From: Clarkia xantiana subsp. parviflora
Taxonomy: Eukaryota > Streptophyta > Magnoliopsida > Myrtales > Onagraceae
NCBI GenBank assembly: GCA_036873135.1
Contig: JAPTYO010000022.1
Location: forward strand, 6,911,785-6,975,784
Direction: 5' to 3'
Length of the DNA stretch: 64,000 bases
Below, piece by piece: positions 23,581 through 35,392 of this stretch. Position numbers and translations under genes: made by a program. Position 1 is the first letter of the stretch; the number at the start of each line of letters is the position of its first letter. The notes beneath the pieces were generated by a model. That model had not been told where the DNA came from and made no database searches. It worked only from the letters and a program-made list of their open reading frames with translations.

Positions 23581-25276
23581 TGTATCTGTGACAACATTTT
23601 GATAATTGAAAGTTACATTTTTAATAAATAAGAGAATTGCAAATCGAGTTTATGATTCCTCGACGTCATAATGTTTGATTACATCGGATTTTACGGTCTA
23701 CAAACTGAGTCGTAGGAGGACACAATCCTCTGCCTAAATTATGTCGAATCTGGGCATTGCCTCGTCACACAGGCACGGTCGGCTTGTAGGAGAGAGGGAC
23801 CTCTACCATAACAAGACTGGCTAAGAACCAGGGGGATAAACTTGGTTACGCAAAACGATCATTTGGTTTTGGAGTAACACGACATAATCTTCGTTTTGCA
23901 CATCGCCGTGATGAAATATGTTCGCCGTTAACCACATTCTAGACCAGATGAAAATTATGCGATAGCATTGTTGACATAGCTCACTTCTGACAATGTTCGG
24001 GTATGCTATCGACGCGTGCTTCATACTACGCGTGCCATGTTCGACCACGGGGTCATGCTCGGTTGTGCTATGTAGAATCCTTGAGATTCAGATGGACGCA
24101 AACTTCTTCACCTCAAGCGTGTGATTGATCCTGGGAGCCTTATGAAGCACCCGAAGTATACTCATGGACTCAGAACTCATATCTAAGGTCAGGCTCAATG
24201 TTCTCTTCCCGGCGTACGAGCGTAGTGCTGAATAAAAAGGTCAAGTGACCACGTCTTTGGAAACCGGTTGGGTTTGAATAAGGGTATGAGCGATGGGGAT
24301 TGTCAAGTTCACATGTAATTCACCGAATCTTGTATTCACTAGGTGGCCATCAGCCGGATATTAGTTGAAGGTTGTCAATACTTGTGCGGATGCCTTGGAG
24401 AAGTATTCCTATGTGGTAACTAGGCAATTGGAGAATTAACAGTTGACCTAGGATACAACGCGATACAATTTAATGTTTTTAACAGGTTGATTTGAAATAG
24501 GGAATCAACGTTCCGCGGGCGCTACAACACTCCTAACATATGAGTAGAACGATGCCCATCGTATCCGCCAGTCGCACAGCAAACCTCGTATGAACTATTC
24601 GGAAGCAGGGGCAAGAACGAAAGAATGAAATGTTGATGCGATTTGGACAACAATACATTAATAGGCAACCTCCAATTCCGGCGAGTGGGAGCTGTTAGCA
24701 TATGGTGATAGGGCGCCGTAAATTGAAGCCCGTCAATATGTATATGTTACCTGAGACAATTGGGTAAATGTCACATTATGGAAATTGGGCTAGACCTAAA
24801 TTCCAATTGACATGAGAGGCCCAAAATTGGGCCTCCCTTATACACTAGGCCGGCCGAAATATAGTGAGTGGCAAAGTGGACTTTTGTCCACTTTGCTCCT
24901 CCTATAAATAGGGACTGTTAGGGGTTTTATTATGTTGAATTCTAATTCTTCCTTGAGAAACCCCTCCTCCCTAAACACTCTTAGTTCGGCTGAACCACCT
25001 ACTCACCAAGGGTGTGCCAATTTGCTTTGAGAAAACACTCCGAAGATCTGTCCCTGCCAAGAATCGATCAGAGGCTTTGTTGTAGATACTATACCGCGCA
25101 GGGCTTCCTTAACAAGAATATCTACGGGTTCCGTCCGGTGGATCGAGATCTCCCTTAGCAAGATCTTGGGACTACGGAAAGCGATTAAGGTATGTGCACA
25201 TCTTCCGCTGCGTAATCGTGATTACTTGCATGTACCGTATTTAATTTTCTGTAGTATTTAGCCCCGTAATCCAACA
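23581..25276 (+). repeat. 3' LTR of copia E3
   Basis: It follows the purine-rich AAAAGTGGGCA and runs 1696 bp from TGTATCTGTG to CCCGTAATCCAACA. It aligns over its length with the minus-strand LTR at 15802-17527. A TATA-like CTATAAATAGG lies near 24903 and the motif CTTCCGCTGCGTAATC near 25203. No gene is inside. Confidence 0.85.
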
Positions 25277-25285
25277 CAAACATTT

Positions 25286-25299
25286 TAATGGACCAATTC
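25286..25299. repeat. left target-site duplication of the LINE
   Basis: TAATGGACCAATTC is repeated exactly at 30911-30924, on the other side of the LINE. A 14-bp perfect direct repeat next to a poly(T) run is the signature of target-primed reverse transcription. Confidence 0.95.
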
Positions 25300-25338
25300 T
25301 TTTTTTTTTTTGCCAATAAAACTTTTTATTGAATAAGC

Positions 25339-28300
25339 TCAAGTAACTCGGTACGGATTACAATCTAATAACATAATCGATAAGAGAGAAGATGGCGGTA
25401 AAGCGACCCAGTTGGCCAGACACATCTCCTTTCTGGATTGTATGGCAACCCAGTTTGCGCTTCTATTGGCGCCTCGTCGAATGACTTTCCAAGACAGATT
25501 TTGGATTTGAGTAGCAACATTGCGTATAGTACATAAGATATTCTCGAGCCTCCAATCCGAATTAGGTGTTGTGTTCCGAATTTGGTTTACGACATATTCT
25601 GCATCCGATTCAACAACAACATTCGTCCAATGATTAATGGCTGCGAGCTCGACCCCATGTAATATCGCTTGAGCTTCCACCGTGGTCGCATCAAAATCTC
25701 TTCCGTTTGAGTTCCTCCCGTCAATCAGAGTTCCCCGGTCATCACGAGCCACCACTCCGGTTCCACTTCTCCCCGTAGCCATTTCCCATGAGCCATCGCT
25801 GCAAACCGAAATAAAACCGGGAGGGGGTGTTTGCCAAGATGTCCTCACCGGGCTCCCACGTGCTCGATATGTAGAAGGAGCGCTTTTTTTTTTGCTTGTT
25901 TCCCACGCTTCAAAGGTAAGTTGCTCCAAGTGTTTCACCACATGTATTGGCCTAGGTCGATCCCGTTGATACGTCGCTCGACATCGTTCTTTCCAGACCT
26001 CCCATGCCGCAACTTCCATTTTCAAGCAAAGAAATTCTGCAGCTTCATCTCCACGACTAGAGCCATCGATCATCTTCTCGAGCCAATCAACCCATATTGG
26101 AGTCTCTTCATGTATCCACCTAACGCCAAGACAACCAAACCAAACCGGAATAGTCCATGCACAATTCAACAATGCATGATCTATGGTCTCTGTACAATCG
26201 CAAAACGGGCATTTTGGTACAATGTCAACACCCGTTCGATTTAGTTCGTCGAACGTTGGTAAAGCTCGAGCACAACTCTTCCATAGAAACTGCTTTACCT
26301 TAGGTGGCGCCTTTCCTTTCCAAATACCCTTCCAAACCCCGATGGAAACGCTACGAGACGTTGTGGGATTCAACGTAGGAGTCGGTTGTTCTTTCTCGCG
26401 AAGGCGACGATAGACATATTTTGGGGCAGCAACGCCACTCTTTGAGGTATGCCAAATAAGTTTATACGGGACAACGCCATCTCTTCTAATATGGATGTTC
26501 GAGATTGCACGGGTTTCTTCCTCTGTTATTGCCGGTGCAATGGGGTTTAGATCCCACCCCATATCCGGCGGACGTAGCAGTGCAGAAACTCTTAGGTCGA
26601 GATTTACCGCCGCTCGGGCCGGACCGAGTCGATATCCAGGTACATTAGGAATCCACGCGTCATGAAAGACTCGGACCGATTTTCCATCCCCAATTCGCCA
26701 TACGCCTTCTTGTGCAAGAATGTCGCGACCCTCAAGTATACTTGACCAAGCCCAAGACGCCCTCCCTCCTTTAGTAGCATCCATGAAATCCGTCCGGGGG
26801 AAATAAATCCCTTTGAGAAATTTAACCCAAAGCGCATCAGGATTGTTTTGGACTCGCCATGCCGTTTTAGTAAGCATAGCCAAGTTAAAAGTCTTCATGT
26901 CCCGGAAACCCATGCCACCCTCCTCTTTTGAACATGTCATGCGATCTCATCTCTTCCAATGTAGCTTCCTTTCATCCCCTTTTTGTCCCCACCAAAATCG
27001 AGCTACCATCCTATTGATTTCATCGCACCATACGTTTGGAAAGGAGAAAAGTGACATAGCATATCTAGGAATAGCCGTAATGACCGCCTTAATAAGTACC
27101 TCTTTCCCGGCATTATTGAGAAAAAGGTTCTTCCACCCATGTATCTTGTTGGCTACCCGATCCTTGAGGAACCCAAGGGCCTCTCTCCTTGACCTTCCCC
27201 ACACCGTTGGCAGGCCCAAATACTTACCCGATCTTTCCACCGCGCGGATGCCCAACACGTTAACAAGCATGTTCTTCGTATTTTCGTCTACATTTGAGCC
27301 AAAAAAGATTTCCGACTTTGTAAGGTTGATGCTCTGGCCTGACGCTCTACTATATGCATTCAAGATGTCCTTTAAAGCCCTCGCATTTCGCTCATCGGCC
27401 TTAATAAAGAACAATGAATCATCCGCGAAGAAAGGATGATGTAATTGAGGGCACGCCCGCCTTATGCTCATGCCGGTTAGTATCCGCCTCTCCGCCGCAT
27501 TCATAATCTGTCTAGACAAGACATCAGCCACCAATATAAAAAGATAAGGAGAAAGAGGATCCCCTTGCCTTATGCCTCTAGTCGGTTGAAAACGACTTGA
27601 TTTCTTGTCGTTAACCACCACACTATACCGAACATTCGTGACACATTGCTTCACCCAATGGATCCATCGCTCGTCAAATCCAAAGGCATGTAGCACCTTG
27701 AATAGAAAGTCCCACTCCACGCGGTCATAAGCTTTATTCATATCAATTTTAAGTGCCGCCTCTTTCCTTACCCTGCCATCTTTCATTCGCAAATGGTGGA
27801 ACGCCTCGTGAGCAATTATGATATTGTCATGAATTAGCATGCCAGACACGAATGCACTTTGGAAAGGAGATATGACATTAGATAATATGGGTTTCAGCCG
27901 ATTAACCATTATTTTGGAAATGATTTTGTAGCTGAAATTGGGTAGTATTAACCGGGTTAGGCACTTTGCGAATCAAAACAATATCAGTAAAGCAAAGGGA
28001 ATGATTAATATTACATGTTTCAAAGAAAGACCTGACCTCTTGGATAACGTCATCACCAATCACGTCCCAAAACTTCTGATAGAACAACCCAGGAAATCCG
28101 TCAGGACCGGGAGATTTCAAGCCACCAAGTTGGAATGTCGCCGACCTCTTCCATCCCTATAATCAAGATGAAGCAATAAGGGGCAATGATCCGACCCGGT
28201 CGCCGGTTTATGAAAAATCGTAGTATTTGGGAAAGCCTCAATCCACTTGTCGTTCACTAATCCCCGATCAAGTCGCTCACGAACTCTATCCATCCCGACT

Positions 28301-28857
28301 CTATTATTGCACCAAGTGAAACTTTGGCCTTTGAAACCCACATCAACGAGACCAGTATCCATCAACATCGTATTAAAAGCCTCCATTGATCTAGGATTTT
28401 TCAGATTGCCTCCATCTTTCTCAAAATTGAAGCAAATGTCATTAAAATCTCCGATACAAAGCCACGGGCACCTTCTCGTTGATGCAATGCGGCGGAGAAG
28501 ATCCTATGTCTTGATCCTCTCCTCCCAATCTGAATGTGCATATACCCATGTAATGAATATCTCTCCTCCCCCACAACCATGCAAAATTTTTGTGTCAATA
28601 ATATTCGGGCTTTTGGACAGCACATGTAACTTCACATCTTGGCGCCACCACAACGCTAAGCCCCCTGATCTACCTCGAGGCTCAACATAACATGCTTCTT
28701 CCATGCGAAGTGCCCTTCTAGCGGTCTCACAGAACTCCTTATTCTTAGTCTCCATTAGAAACACCATCTCCGGCTGGTGCTTCCTCCCGAGATCGGTAAG
28801 GGTGGGAACTTTCAGTTCCGATCTCAAGCCCTGACAGTTCCATGAAATTAGACTCAT
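25339..28857 (-). pseudogene. LINE ORF2: endonuclease, reverse transcriptase, zf-RVT and RNase H
   Basis: The endonuclease starts MSLISWNCQGLRS (28857), with METKN and later TGSDHCPLLLHLD. A TAG at 28504 interrupts it and the same frame resumes. After 28117 the frame shifts directly to MKSPGPDGFPGLFYQKFW of RT, so the usual long linker between the two is largely deleted. RT continues (IDMNKAYDRVEWDFL, RGIRQGDPLSPYLF, catalytic FFADDSLFF) through a second frameshift at about 27905 and a TGA at 26947 (homologues have Trp). The final frame (26940-25339) holds a zf-RVT segment (KCPFCDCTETIDHALLNC) and a C-terminal RNase H (VCSDGSWEMATGRSGTG, TTVEAQAILHGVELA, VVESDAEYVV). Not functional as it stands. 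Confidence 0.92.
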
Positions 28858-30350
28858 TGGGACCGTGTGGCTGTTTCGGGACAGCCACCAGAACCCTTGG
28901 AATCTTGAGTCACTACAGAAACACTCGTGCCTCGAGCATCACGTCTTGAGGATCCACCCCGTGCCCGTGCCATAGCTTTGCGTCTAGATCGCCCCTTCGA
29001 TATGCCAGCACCCGAGACCTTCTCTTCTGTCACAACGGGGTCATCGAATCTGAGTTTCTTTCTCCGATCAACATCTGTATCATCAAGCATGCCCTTCTCT
29101 TCCTCCTCCTCACACCAACTTTTTCGCTTAAAAGAAAGTTGACCCAGTATTGGACTAAGTCCAGTTTGAATCAGCCGTGAAGGAGCTTCCCTAGTTGGGG
29201 AATCAGTATCATCAGGTACCTCCACAATGTAAGGCACACTTGTGGGGGAACATTGGAAATGCTCCTTAGGAAAAATGACCGGGTATTGGGATGAATTAAC
29301 CGATGGTGAGGGATTCCTAGGACGGATTACGGGTTTATACCTAAGTTTTTTGGGACTATGGGTGTTTGAGGTATCTTCTTTTGGGAGGTGGGGTTGGTGT
29401 GTGGGTAAGTAGTCATGACGGTTTTGGCTTGATATGATGGGTGTACTAGACTCTGGTTGGAGAATGTCATCAGTGGGAATATTAATAGTAACGGGTGAGC
29501 TTGGGACATTGGTATTGGTTGGCTTGTATTGAGAACTATGGGAGGGTTTGGGCTGAGATGGTAGAGGACAAGTTTGGCTAGGATTATAGGTGGTGATTGC
29601 ATCAGGCTTTGGTTTAGGAGTTTCATCTTCCTTTCGTTCCTTCATTACCTCGCTCCATTTTTTAATCGGTTTAGTCTCTTCCACGCGTCTTGTTTTGCCA
29701 ATGAGTCTCCATGCGTTTTCCTTCTTCCTTGGGCGTTCCACCTGAAGCCATGGACCGAACTTGGGCTCCAAAGGGTCAACTTCAGACATAACTAGTTCAG
29801 CCTTGCACGTACGCTCGGTATGACCAAGCAAACCACATTCGAAGCAAACATCGGGAAGACGTTCATAACACACCTTAGCCCAAGCTAGCTCTCCATTCCT
29901 TCGAGTATACCAAAAACCCGCAATTAGAGGTTGTTTGGAGTTAACCTCCACTTTGATACGCAAATAGGAGCAACCACCATCTTCATCACAAGCATCATCA
30001 ACATCAACAAATTTTCCAATAAAACCTCCTATCGTGTTTGCGTTTGATTTGCTTAGGTTACCCAACTCGAGTCCATGAACTTGTACCCAAAATTGGATAG
30101 AGCAAAAGTCCATGTCCTCCAAACGAGATCCCACTGTCCACCGTTTCAAGGACAAACAATGTCCCTGAATCGCCCAAGGGCTAAAATCCATGACATCTTC
30201 ATAATCACTCTCCTTTGTGAATTCAATTAGGACCACATCACTAGCAACATCCTTGATCCTTATTACGTCGTAACGACTCCATGCTCGTTGTAAAATACTG
30301 TGGATAGCTGCCGTGCCAACAACTTTATTGCTCACAACTTTCCCCCACAC
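28854..30350 (-). CDS. LINE ORF1 protein (DUF4283-like, CCHC zinc knuckle)
   Basis: An uninterrupted 498-codon frame. The N-terminal about 150 residues (GKVVSNKVVGTAAIHSIL, DFSPWAIQGHCLSLKRW, FWVQVHGLELGNLS) fit the DUF4283 region common to plant L1 ORF1 proteins. A CCHC knuckle follows (CFECGLLGHTERTC, about residues 170-183). The rest is a long Pro/Ser/Lys-rich, low-complexity tail. ORF1 proteins bind the element RNA. Its stop overlaps the ORF2 start as ATGA (28857-28854), which suggests termination-reinitiation or close coupling. It is the only intact long element frame in the LINE. Confidence 0.85.
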   Translation of the reverse strand: MWGKVVSNKVVGTAAIHSILQRAWSRYDVIRIKDVASDVVLIEFTKESDYEDVMDFSPWAIQGHCLSLKRWTVGSRLEDMDFCSIQFWVQVHGLELGNLSKSNANTIGGFIGKFVDVDDACDEDGGCSYLRIKVEVNSKQPLIAGFWYTRRNGELAWAKVCYERLPDVCFECGLLGHTERTCKAELVMSEVDPLEPKFGPWLQVERPRKKENAWRLIGKTRRVEETKPIKKWSEVMKERKEDETPKPKPDAITTYNPSQTCPLPSQPKPSHSSQYKPTNTNVPSSPVTINIPTDDILQPESSTPIISSQNRHDYLPTHQPHLPKEDTSNTHSPKKLRYKPVIRPRNPSPSVNSSQYPVIFPKEHFQCSPTSVPYIVEVPDDTDSPTREAPSRLIQTGLSPILGQLSFKRKSWCEEEEEKGMLDDTDVDRRKKLRFDDPVVTEEKVSGAGISKGRSRRKAMARARGGSSRRDARGTSVSVVTQDSKGSGGCPETATRSQ

Positions 30351-30910
30351 ACCGTAACTCCTTCTCGAGATTTGACGAATCTCCCAAATTCAAATCTGAT
30401 TTGCCCGGAATTGTTCTATCATCTGCTCGGGGCCGATCATGATTAGGCTGCTGCCCATGACGATTCTCCATTCAGTCATAATCTGCAAAGAAACAAATAA
30501 TACTAATTAGGGTTTATTAGGAAAGGTGGAGGATTGAAGATGGTGTTTGGGAGAAGCAATCTAGGCAAAAAATAGTAACGCCGCCAAGATTAAAGGAATT
30601 TGGTGGGAGTTTGGCATGTGAACATCATGGATTGATAAAAGGACAAACGATGGTGATTTCTAGACTGCATGGCAACGGCAACTGGGACAAAACGACACAT
30701 GATCAAAATTAGGGTTTGGTAGAAAACGCCACATGATCAAAATTAAACAGCGATCCAAGATGCACTCGACGTCGGGCAGTCTCAAACTACGACAAATCAC
30801 TCTTGTCGGATTTATTCCTCCAATCAGAAGAGAAGATGGCACTCATAGAGAGTCGACGAATCCCTCACAGCACGAATCCCTCACAGCAGCAGAAGAGAAG
30901 ATGGCACTCA
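30351..30910 (-). other. LINE 5' leader
   Basis: 560 bp between the 5' target duplication and ORF1, with no frame over 60 codons that looks real. Near the 5' end the 22-base segment starting AGAAGAGAAGATGGCACT occurs twice about 63 bp apart (about 30829 and 30892), with CACGAATCCCTCACAGCA also partly repeated. This could be a short tandem promoter repeat or a 5'-end duplication made on insertion. Confidence 0.6.
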
Positions 30911-30924
30911 TAATGGACCAATTC
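30911..30924. repeat. right target-site duplication of the LINE
   Basis: Exact copy of the 14 bases at 25286-25299; it marks the 5' end of the minus-strand LINE. Confidence 0.95.
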
Positions 30925-32025
30925 CAAACGCTCCTTATTTGGCTCCATTGGGGTATTCATGAAACTGATTCGTTTCTGCTTCTCCATGACACAGCATTCA
31001 CACAGCCCCATGTCAACATGTTTCAAGCCCTCTAAAACACTACGTTAGTTCATGTATAACTATCAGATAAATAAAAAGAAAAGAAATAAATATTCTTGGT
31101 TAAAATTAAACTACATACAACGCTTACATTAAATTTAAACTATTCTAGTATTCTTGATAATTTAAACTGTATGTAAAATATGTTTTTAAATAAAATAAAA
31201 AAGGCAAAAAAAAAAATATGTGATTTTTTTGAAAAAATAATTTTTTTCCTGGAGCCATTTTCTAATTTTATTTTATTATAATTAATTAGATTCTTATTAC
31301 TAAAACTGTTCATTGTTAGGTTAAGGGATTTAACTAGAAAGCTCGACCACTAGTAAAAAAGAAGAAAGAAAGTCGATCTATTAATTAGATTCTTAATACA
31401 CTGAATTTAATTAGATAGTAATCCCGAAAAATGGACGATAGACCATTTAAATAATTATTGGGTTTTTTTAAAATACTTAAAAACATAATAATATTGACCG
31501 ATGTTTTGGCTGTAATACTTAACGAAAAATTGGGTCATTGGGTTTAATTAGGAGCTCAGCTTAGCATACAAAAAAAATATTAATGATATAATATATATAA
31601 ATATTATAGCAAAAAAATAAAATATAGAATTTAATAATAATAATAATTTAGCCAAAAAAATTAAAGAATTTTTTTTTGCTAGTCATAAATAATAAATAGG
31701 AGGGTCTAAAACGATAACTTTAATTAACAACTAATTACAAACAGAACAGTTAAATTGCAAAAATGTATGAATAAATATAAAACTGTAATTTTTACTATAC
31801 TAATTTGGCCAAAAAAGACAAAATGGGAGAGGATTCACATCTCAAACATTTTTCTCCGAGATCATCTTCATCACGATGTATTCAAAAGCATGGAGCAGAT
31901 AGCGCATGCATGGAAATCCAGAATGGAAGATTCGTTCAGTGATTCCCCAGACACACAGACGTACCTAGATGATGCATTGGATTGCATGATGATGATGGTT
32001 TTTGTGGTTAATTAATTAATTAATA
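30925..32025 (+). promoter_or_regulatory. upstream region of the phospholipase D gene
   Basis: 1.1 kb of mostly A+T-rich single-copy-looking DNA (31040-31800 especially) with no element coding sequence. TATA-like candidates are ATATAAATATT near 31595 and AATATAAAACTG near 31774, the latter about 250 bp before the ATG. A 41-codon upstream frame (ATG 31890, stop 32013-32015) ends 10 bp before the gene's start codon. The transcription start cannot be fixed from sequence alone. Confidence 0.45.
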
Positions 32026-35000
32026 ATGATGGAAGAATTGGGAGTGACATACCTGCATGGGGATCTGGAACTTCACATCATCAGGGCGCGAGACTTACCC
32101 AACTCCGACTTCTTCTCCAAACGCCTCCGCCGGTTGGTCAGCTCCTGCGGTGCCTGCAAATCACGAAACGCCGTGTCAACCGCGGATCAACAACATCACT
32201 GGGACATCCCATCCAAGCCAAAGACTAATATCACCACCAGCGACCCCTACGTCACCGTGAGGGTCCCGCAAGCCACCGTGGCCAGGACCCGCGTAGTGAA
32301 GAACACCAGGAACCCCAAGTGGGACCAACGGTTCGTGATCCAACTGGCCCACCCTGTGTTTGAGGTAGAGTTCCATGTGAAGGACGATAATACGATGGGG
32401 GCGGAACTGATGGGTGTGGCCAAGATCCCGGCGACTGCCATTGTGACAGGCGACACAATCTCCGGCTGGTTTCCTCTAATGACAGCAGGGAAGGGTGGTA
32501 CGGCCATAGAGTTGGAGATGAAGTTCAGTTGGGTGGGGAGTAACCCTTTGTATAACCATGGAATGGGGGGAGTGCGAGGAAGTTACTTCCCACTTAGAAA
32601 AGGAAGCAGCATTTGTTTGTATCAAGACGCGCATGTGTGTCACAATGACTTACCCAAAATCCAATTGGAAGGGGGTGGTGTTTATGAACAGGGTAAGTGT
32701 TGGGAGGATATTTGCCATGCGATATCAGAGGCTCACCATCTCATATACATTGTGGGTTGGAGTGTGTTCTACAAGGTGAAGCTGATACGAGAGCCGACGA
32801 GGCCACTTCCTCGCGGTGGAGACCTCACCCTAGGTGAGTTGCTCAAGTACAAGTCTGAAGAAGGTGTGCGTGTTCTCCTCTTAGTTTGGGACGATAAGAC
32901 TTCTCACAGCAACTTCTTCATAAATACAGTAAGTGAGTGAGTGAATACGTAATTAAGTAATTAACAAAATAAACAAACCAATCAATATCATCATCAGGAA
33001 GGTGTTATGCAAACCCACGACGAAGAGACCCGCAACTTTTTTAAGCATTCTTCTGTAAATTGTGTCTTGGCACCTCGCTATGGCAGCAGTAAGCTCAGCT
33101 ATATCAAGCAGCAGGTATATTTATTTTGTAATTTATTATAACTACTTCCAGGGATCCATTTGTTTTAACATAATTCTATTGTTGTTAAGGTTGTGGGAAC
33201 AATGTTCACGCATCACCAAAAATGTGTACTGGTGGATACACAAGGCCCTGGCAATAATAGGAAGATATCTGCATTTCTTGGGGGCATTGATCTTTGTGAT
33301 GGTCGATATGATACACCGGAGCATAGGCTGTTCCGAGATCTAGACACCACCTTCAAGGATGATTTTCATAATCCTACTTTTCTTGTGAGTTATTATTCCT
33401 ATTGTTAATTACTTACTTAACTTCATCATCATCATCATCGCTTACTAATGTGTTAATTAATTGGTTGTTCAGGCTGGAATTAAGGCTCCAAGGCAACCAT
33501 GGCATGACTTGCACTGCAAGATTGAAGGCCCTGCAGCGTATGACGTTCTCATCAACTTTGAGCAAAGATGGAAGAAAGCAACCAAGTTGAGAGAATTCAG
33601 CCTCTTTGTCAAAGGTAAAGCTCATTGGCATGACGATGCCTTAATCAAGATCGAACGTATCTCTTGGATACTCAACCCTTCTACTGGATTCGAGGACCTT
33701 AACAATAAGACGTCTCGTTTAAAATCTGGAGGGAACAACCATCATCATCACCATCACCACCTCCACCATCATCATATTACCACTGTTCCAAAGGATAATC
33801 CTGTTCTATATGTTTCTGAGGAAGATGATCCTAATAACTGGCATGTTCAGGTTGGTGTTATTTGCACTAGTAATATACAAGATATCTGTTCAATTAAGTA
33901 CTTTGATTTATCCTGCATCAATGCATAGATCTTCAGGTCAATTGACTCTGGATCACTTAAAGGATTTCCAAAGAAAGGTGAATCAAGTAATGAAAAAATA
34001 AAGATGGAGTCAATTGCTACATCCCAGGTGCATTCATACACTCACTCACTTACAATGTGCAGAGCTTGGTAGGTAGGACAGAAACATATTGTGTCTCAAC
34101 TAAGAATGTTTTGGTGCAGAATCTTTTATATACTAAGAACGTCGTGGTAGATAAAAGTATACAAACTGCATACATCCAGGCAATCAGATCTGCTCAACAT
34201 TTCATTTATATTGAAAATCAGTACTTCATTGGATCATCATATGGGTGGCCTTCCTACAAAAATGCAGGTTTGTTAATTAATTTACCAAAAATAATTCATC
34301 GAGCTAGCTAGGTGATTCTGATTTTATTTGCAGGAGCTGATAATCTTATCCCTATGGAATTAGCTTTGAAGATTGCTAGCAAGATTAAAGCTAAGGAGAG
34401 ATTTGCTGTATACATTGTGATCCCAATGTGGCCAGAGGGTGATCCTAAAACTGGTACTGTTCAAGAAATTCTTTACTGGCAGGTTTGTGAATTTCTGATA
34501 TACATTTTTCCCTTTAATTAATTTGCTGTAATAAGTAACTACAGACCAGTCACATTATTAATTTAGCTAATTGCAGTAATATATGTGTGAAAACAACTTA
34601 GTTCAGTGTGAGCGTATACTGTTGAATATGATCTACTAATGCAGTATCAAACGATGCAAATGATGTACGACATTGTGGCACTTGAGCTTAGGAAAGAGGG
34701 AATTCATAACACTCATCCTCAGGATTACCTTAACTTCTATTGCCTTGGTAAAAGGGAAGAAATAGGAGGGAGTGATACATTGAGCAACGACAATAGTTGT
34801 AACAGTGGCAAGGTATATGTAATTAATATTTTCTTTCTTGATTGGCTACAACAGTAATAATAAGTAAGTAGTGGATATTGTTGTTACTCAGGTATCAGAA
34901 TCGTATAATTATAGACGATTTATGATATATGTTCATGCAAAAGGAATGATAGTAGACGACGAATACGTATTGATGGGATCAGCAAACATCAATCAGAGGT

Positions 35001-35392
35001 CATTAGCTGGTACGAAAGACACTGAGATTGCAATGGGTGCGTATCAACCAAATCACACGTGGGAAAACAAGAAGAGGCATCCCCAAGGTGAGGTGTATGG
35101 GTACAGAATGTCATTGTGGGCAGAGCATCTTGGGACGGTAAAACGTGTGTTTGAACAACCAAATAGGTTGGAGTGTGTGAGAGAGGTGAATGAGATAGCA
35201 GAGAGTAACTGGAATAATTACTCAGCTGATGATTGTTTTAGAATGCTGCAGGGTCACCTTCTCAAGTACCCTCTCCAAGTGGATAAGGATGGCAAAGTAA
35301 GTTCCTTACCCGGAAGTGACAACTTCCCTGACGTTGGTGGCAAAGTAATAGGTGCTCATTCTACAGCAATACCCGACATCCTAACTACCTAA
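32026..35392 (+). CDS. phospholipase D, C2-HKD type, delta-like (9 exons)
   Basis: The enzyme hydrolyses phospholipids to phosphatidic acid at membranes; the C2 domain gives Ca2+/lipid binding. Exons by frame and GT-AG sites: 32026-32928, 32998-33114, 33190-33384, 33473-33850, 33929-34027, 34120-34267 (or from 34063, adding 19 codons), 34334-34482, 34645-34812, 34892-35392. The model gives about 885 aa, close to the family's usual 810-870. The C2 domain is at residues about 8-175 ([10 protein letters not shown]). The two catalytic HKD motifs are intact: HQKCVLVD (H349, 33214-33237) and HAKGMIVD (H734, 34934-34957). [12 protein letters not shown] and the C-terminal [13 protein letters not shown] are well kept. 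Overall similarity, including [15 protein letters not shown], points to the delta class. Oddity: a His-rich run at residues about 495-506. The start is the first ATG of a tandem pair. No stop or frameshift is seen, so it is probably functional. Confidence 0.93.

Larger units (their letters stand above)
22428..25276 (+). mobile_element. 5'-truncated Ty1/copia element E3
   Basis: Plus-strand copia sequence starts abruptly inside RT and continues through RNase H to a complete 3' LTR (23581-25276). gag, protease, integrase, the RT N-terminus and the 5' LTR are missing. It is the only copia copy here on the plus strand, facing E2 head to head. Its family is that of E1 and E2 by LTR and coding similarity. 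Confidence 0.85.
25300..30910 (-). mobile_element. L1-type LINE retrotransposon (decayed ORF2)
   Basis: The minus-strand element is 5.6 kb and ends in a poly(A) tail (12 T on the plus strand, 25300-25311), with perfect 14-bp target duplications. It has a 5' leader (30910-30351), ORF1 (30350-28854) and ORF2 (28857-25339), in the plant L1 order. The duplication directly abutting the 5' leader indicates that the insertion is not grossly 5'-truncated. ORF2 has two nonsense codons and an internal deletion with frameshift. It inserted about 1.1 kb upstream of the phospholipase D start codon. Confidence 0.95.

Noticed and set aside
31755..32015. 86-codon frame before the lipase as a separate small gene
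   Set aside because: Its first half lies in A+T-rich promoter-like DNA with no homologue; only the last 41 codons are worth keeping, as a possible upstream frame.
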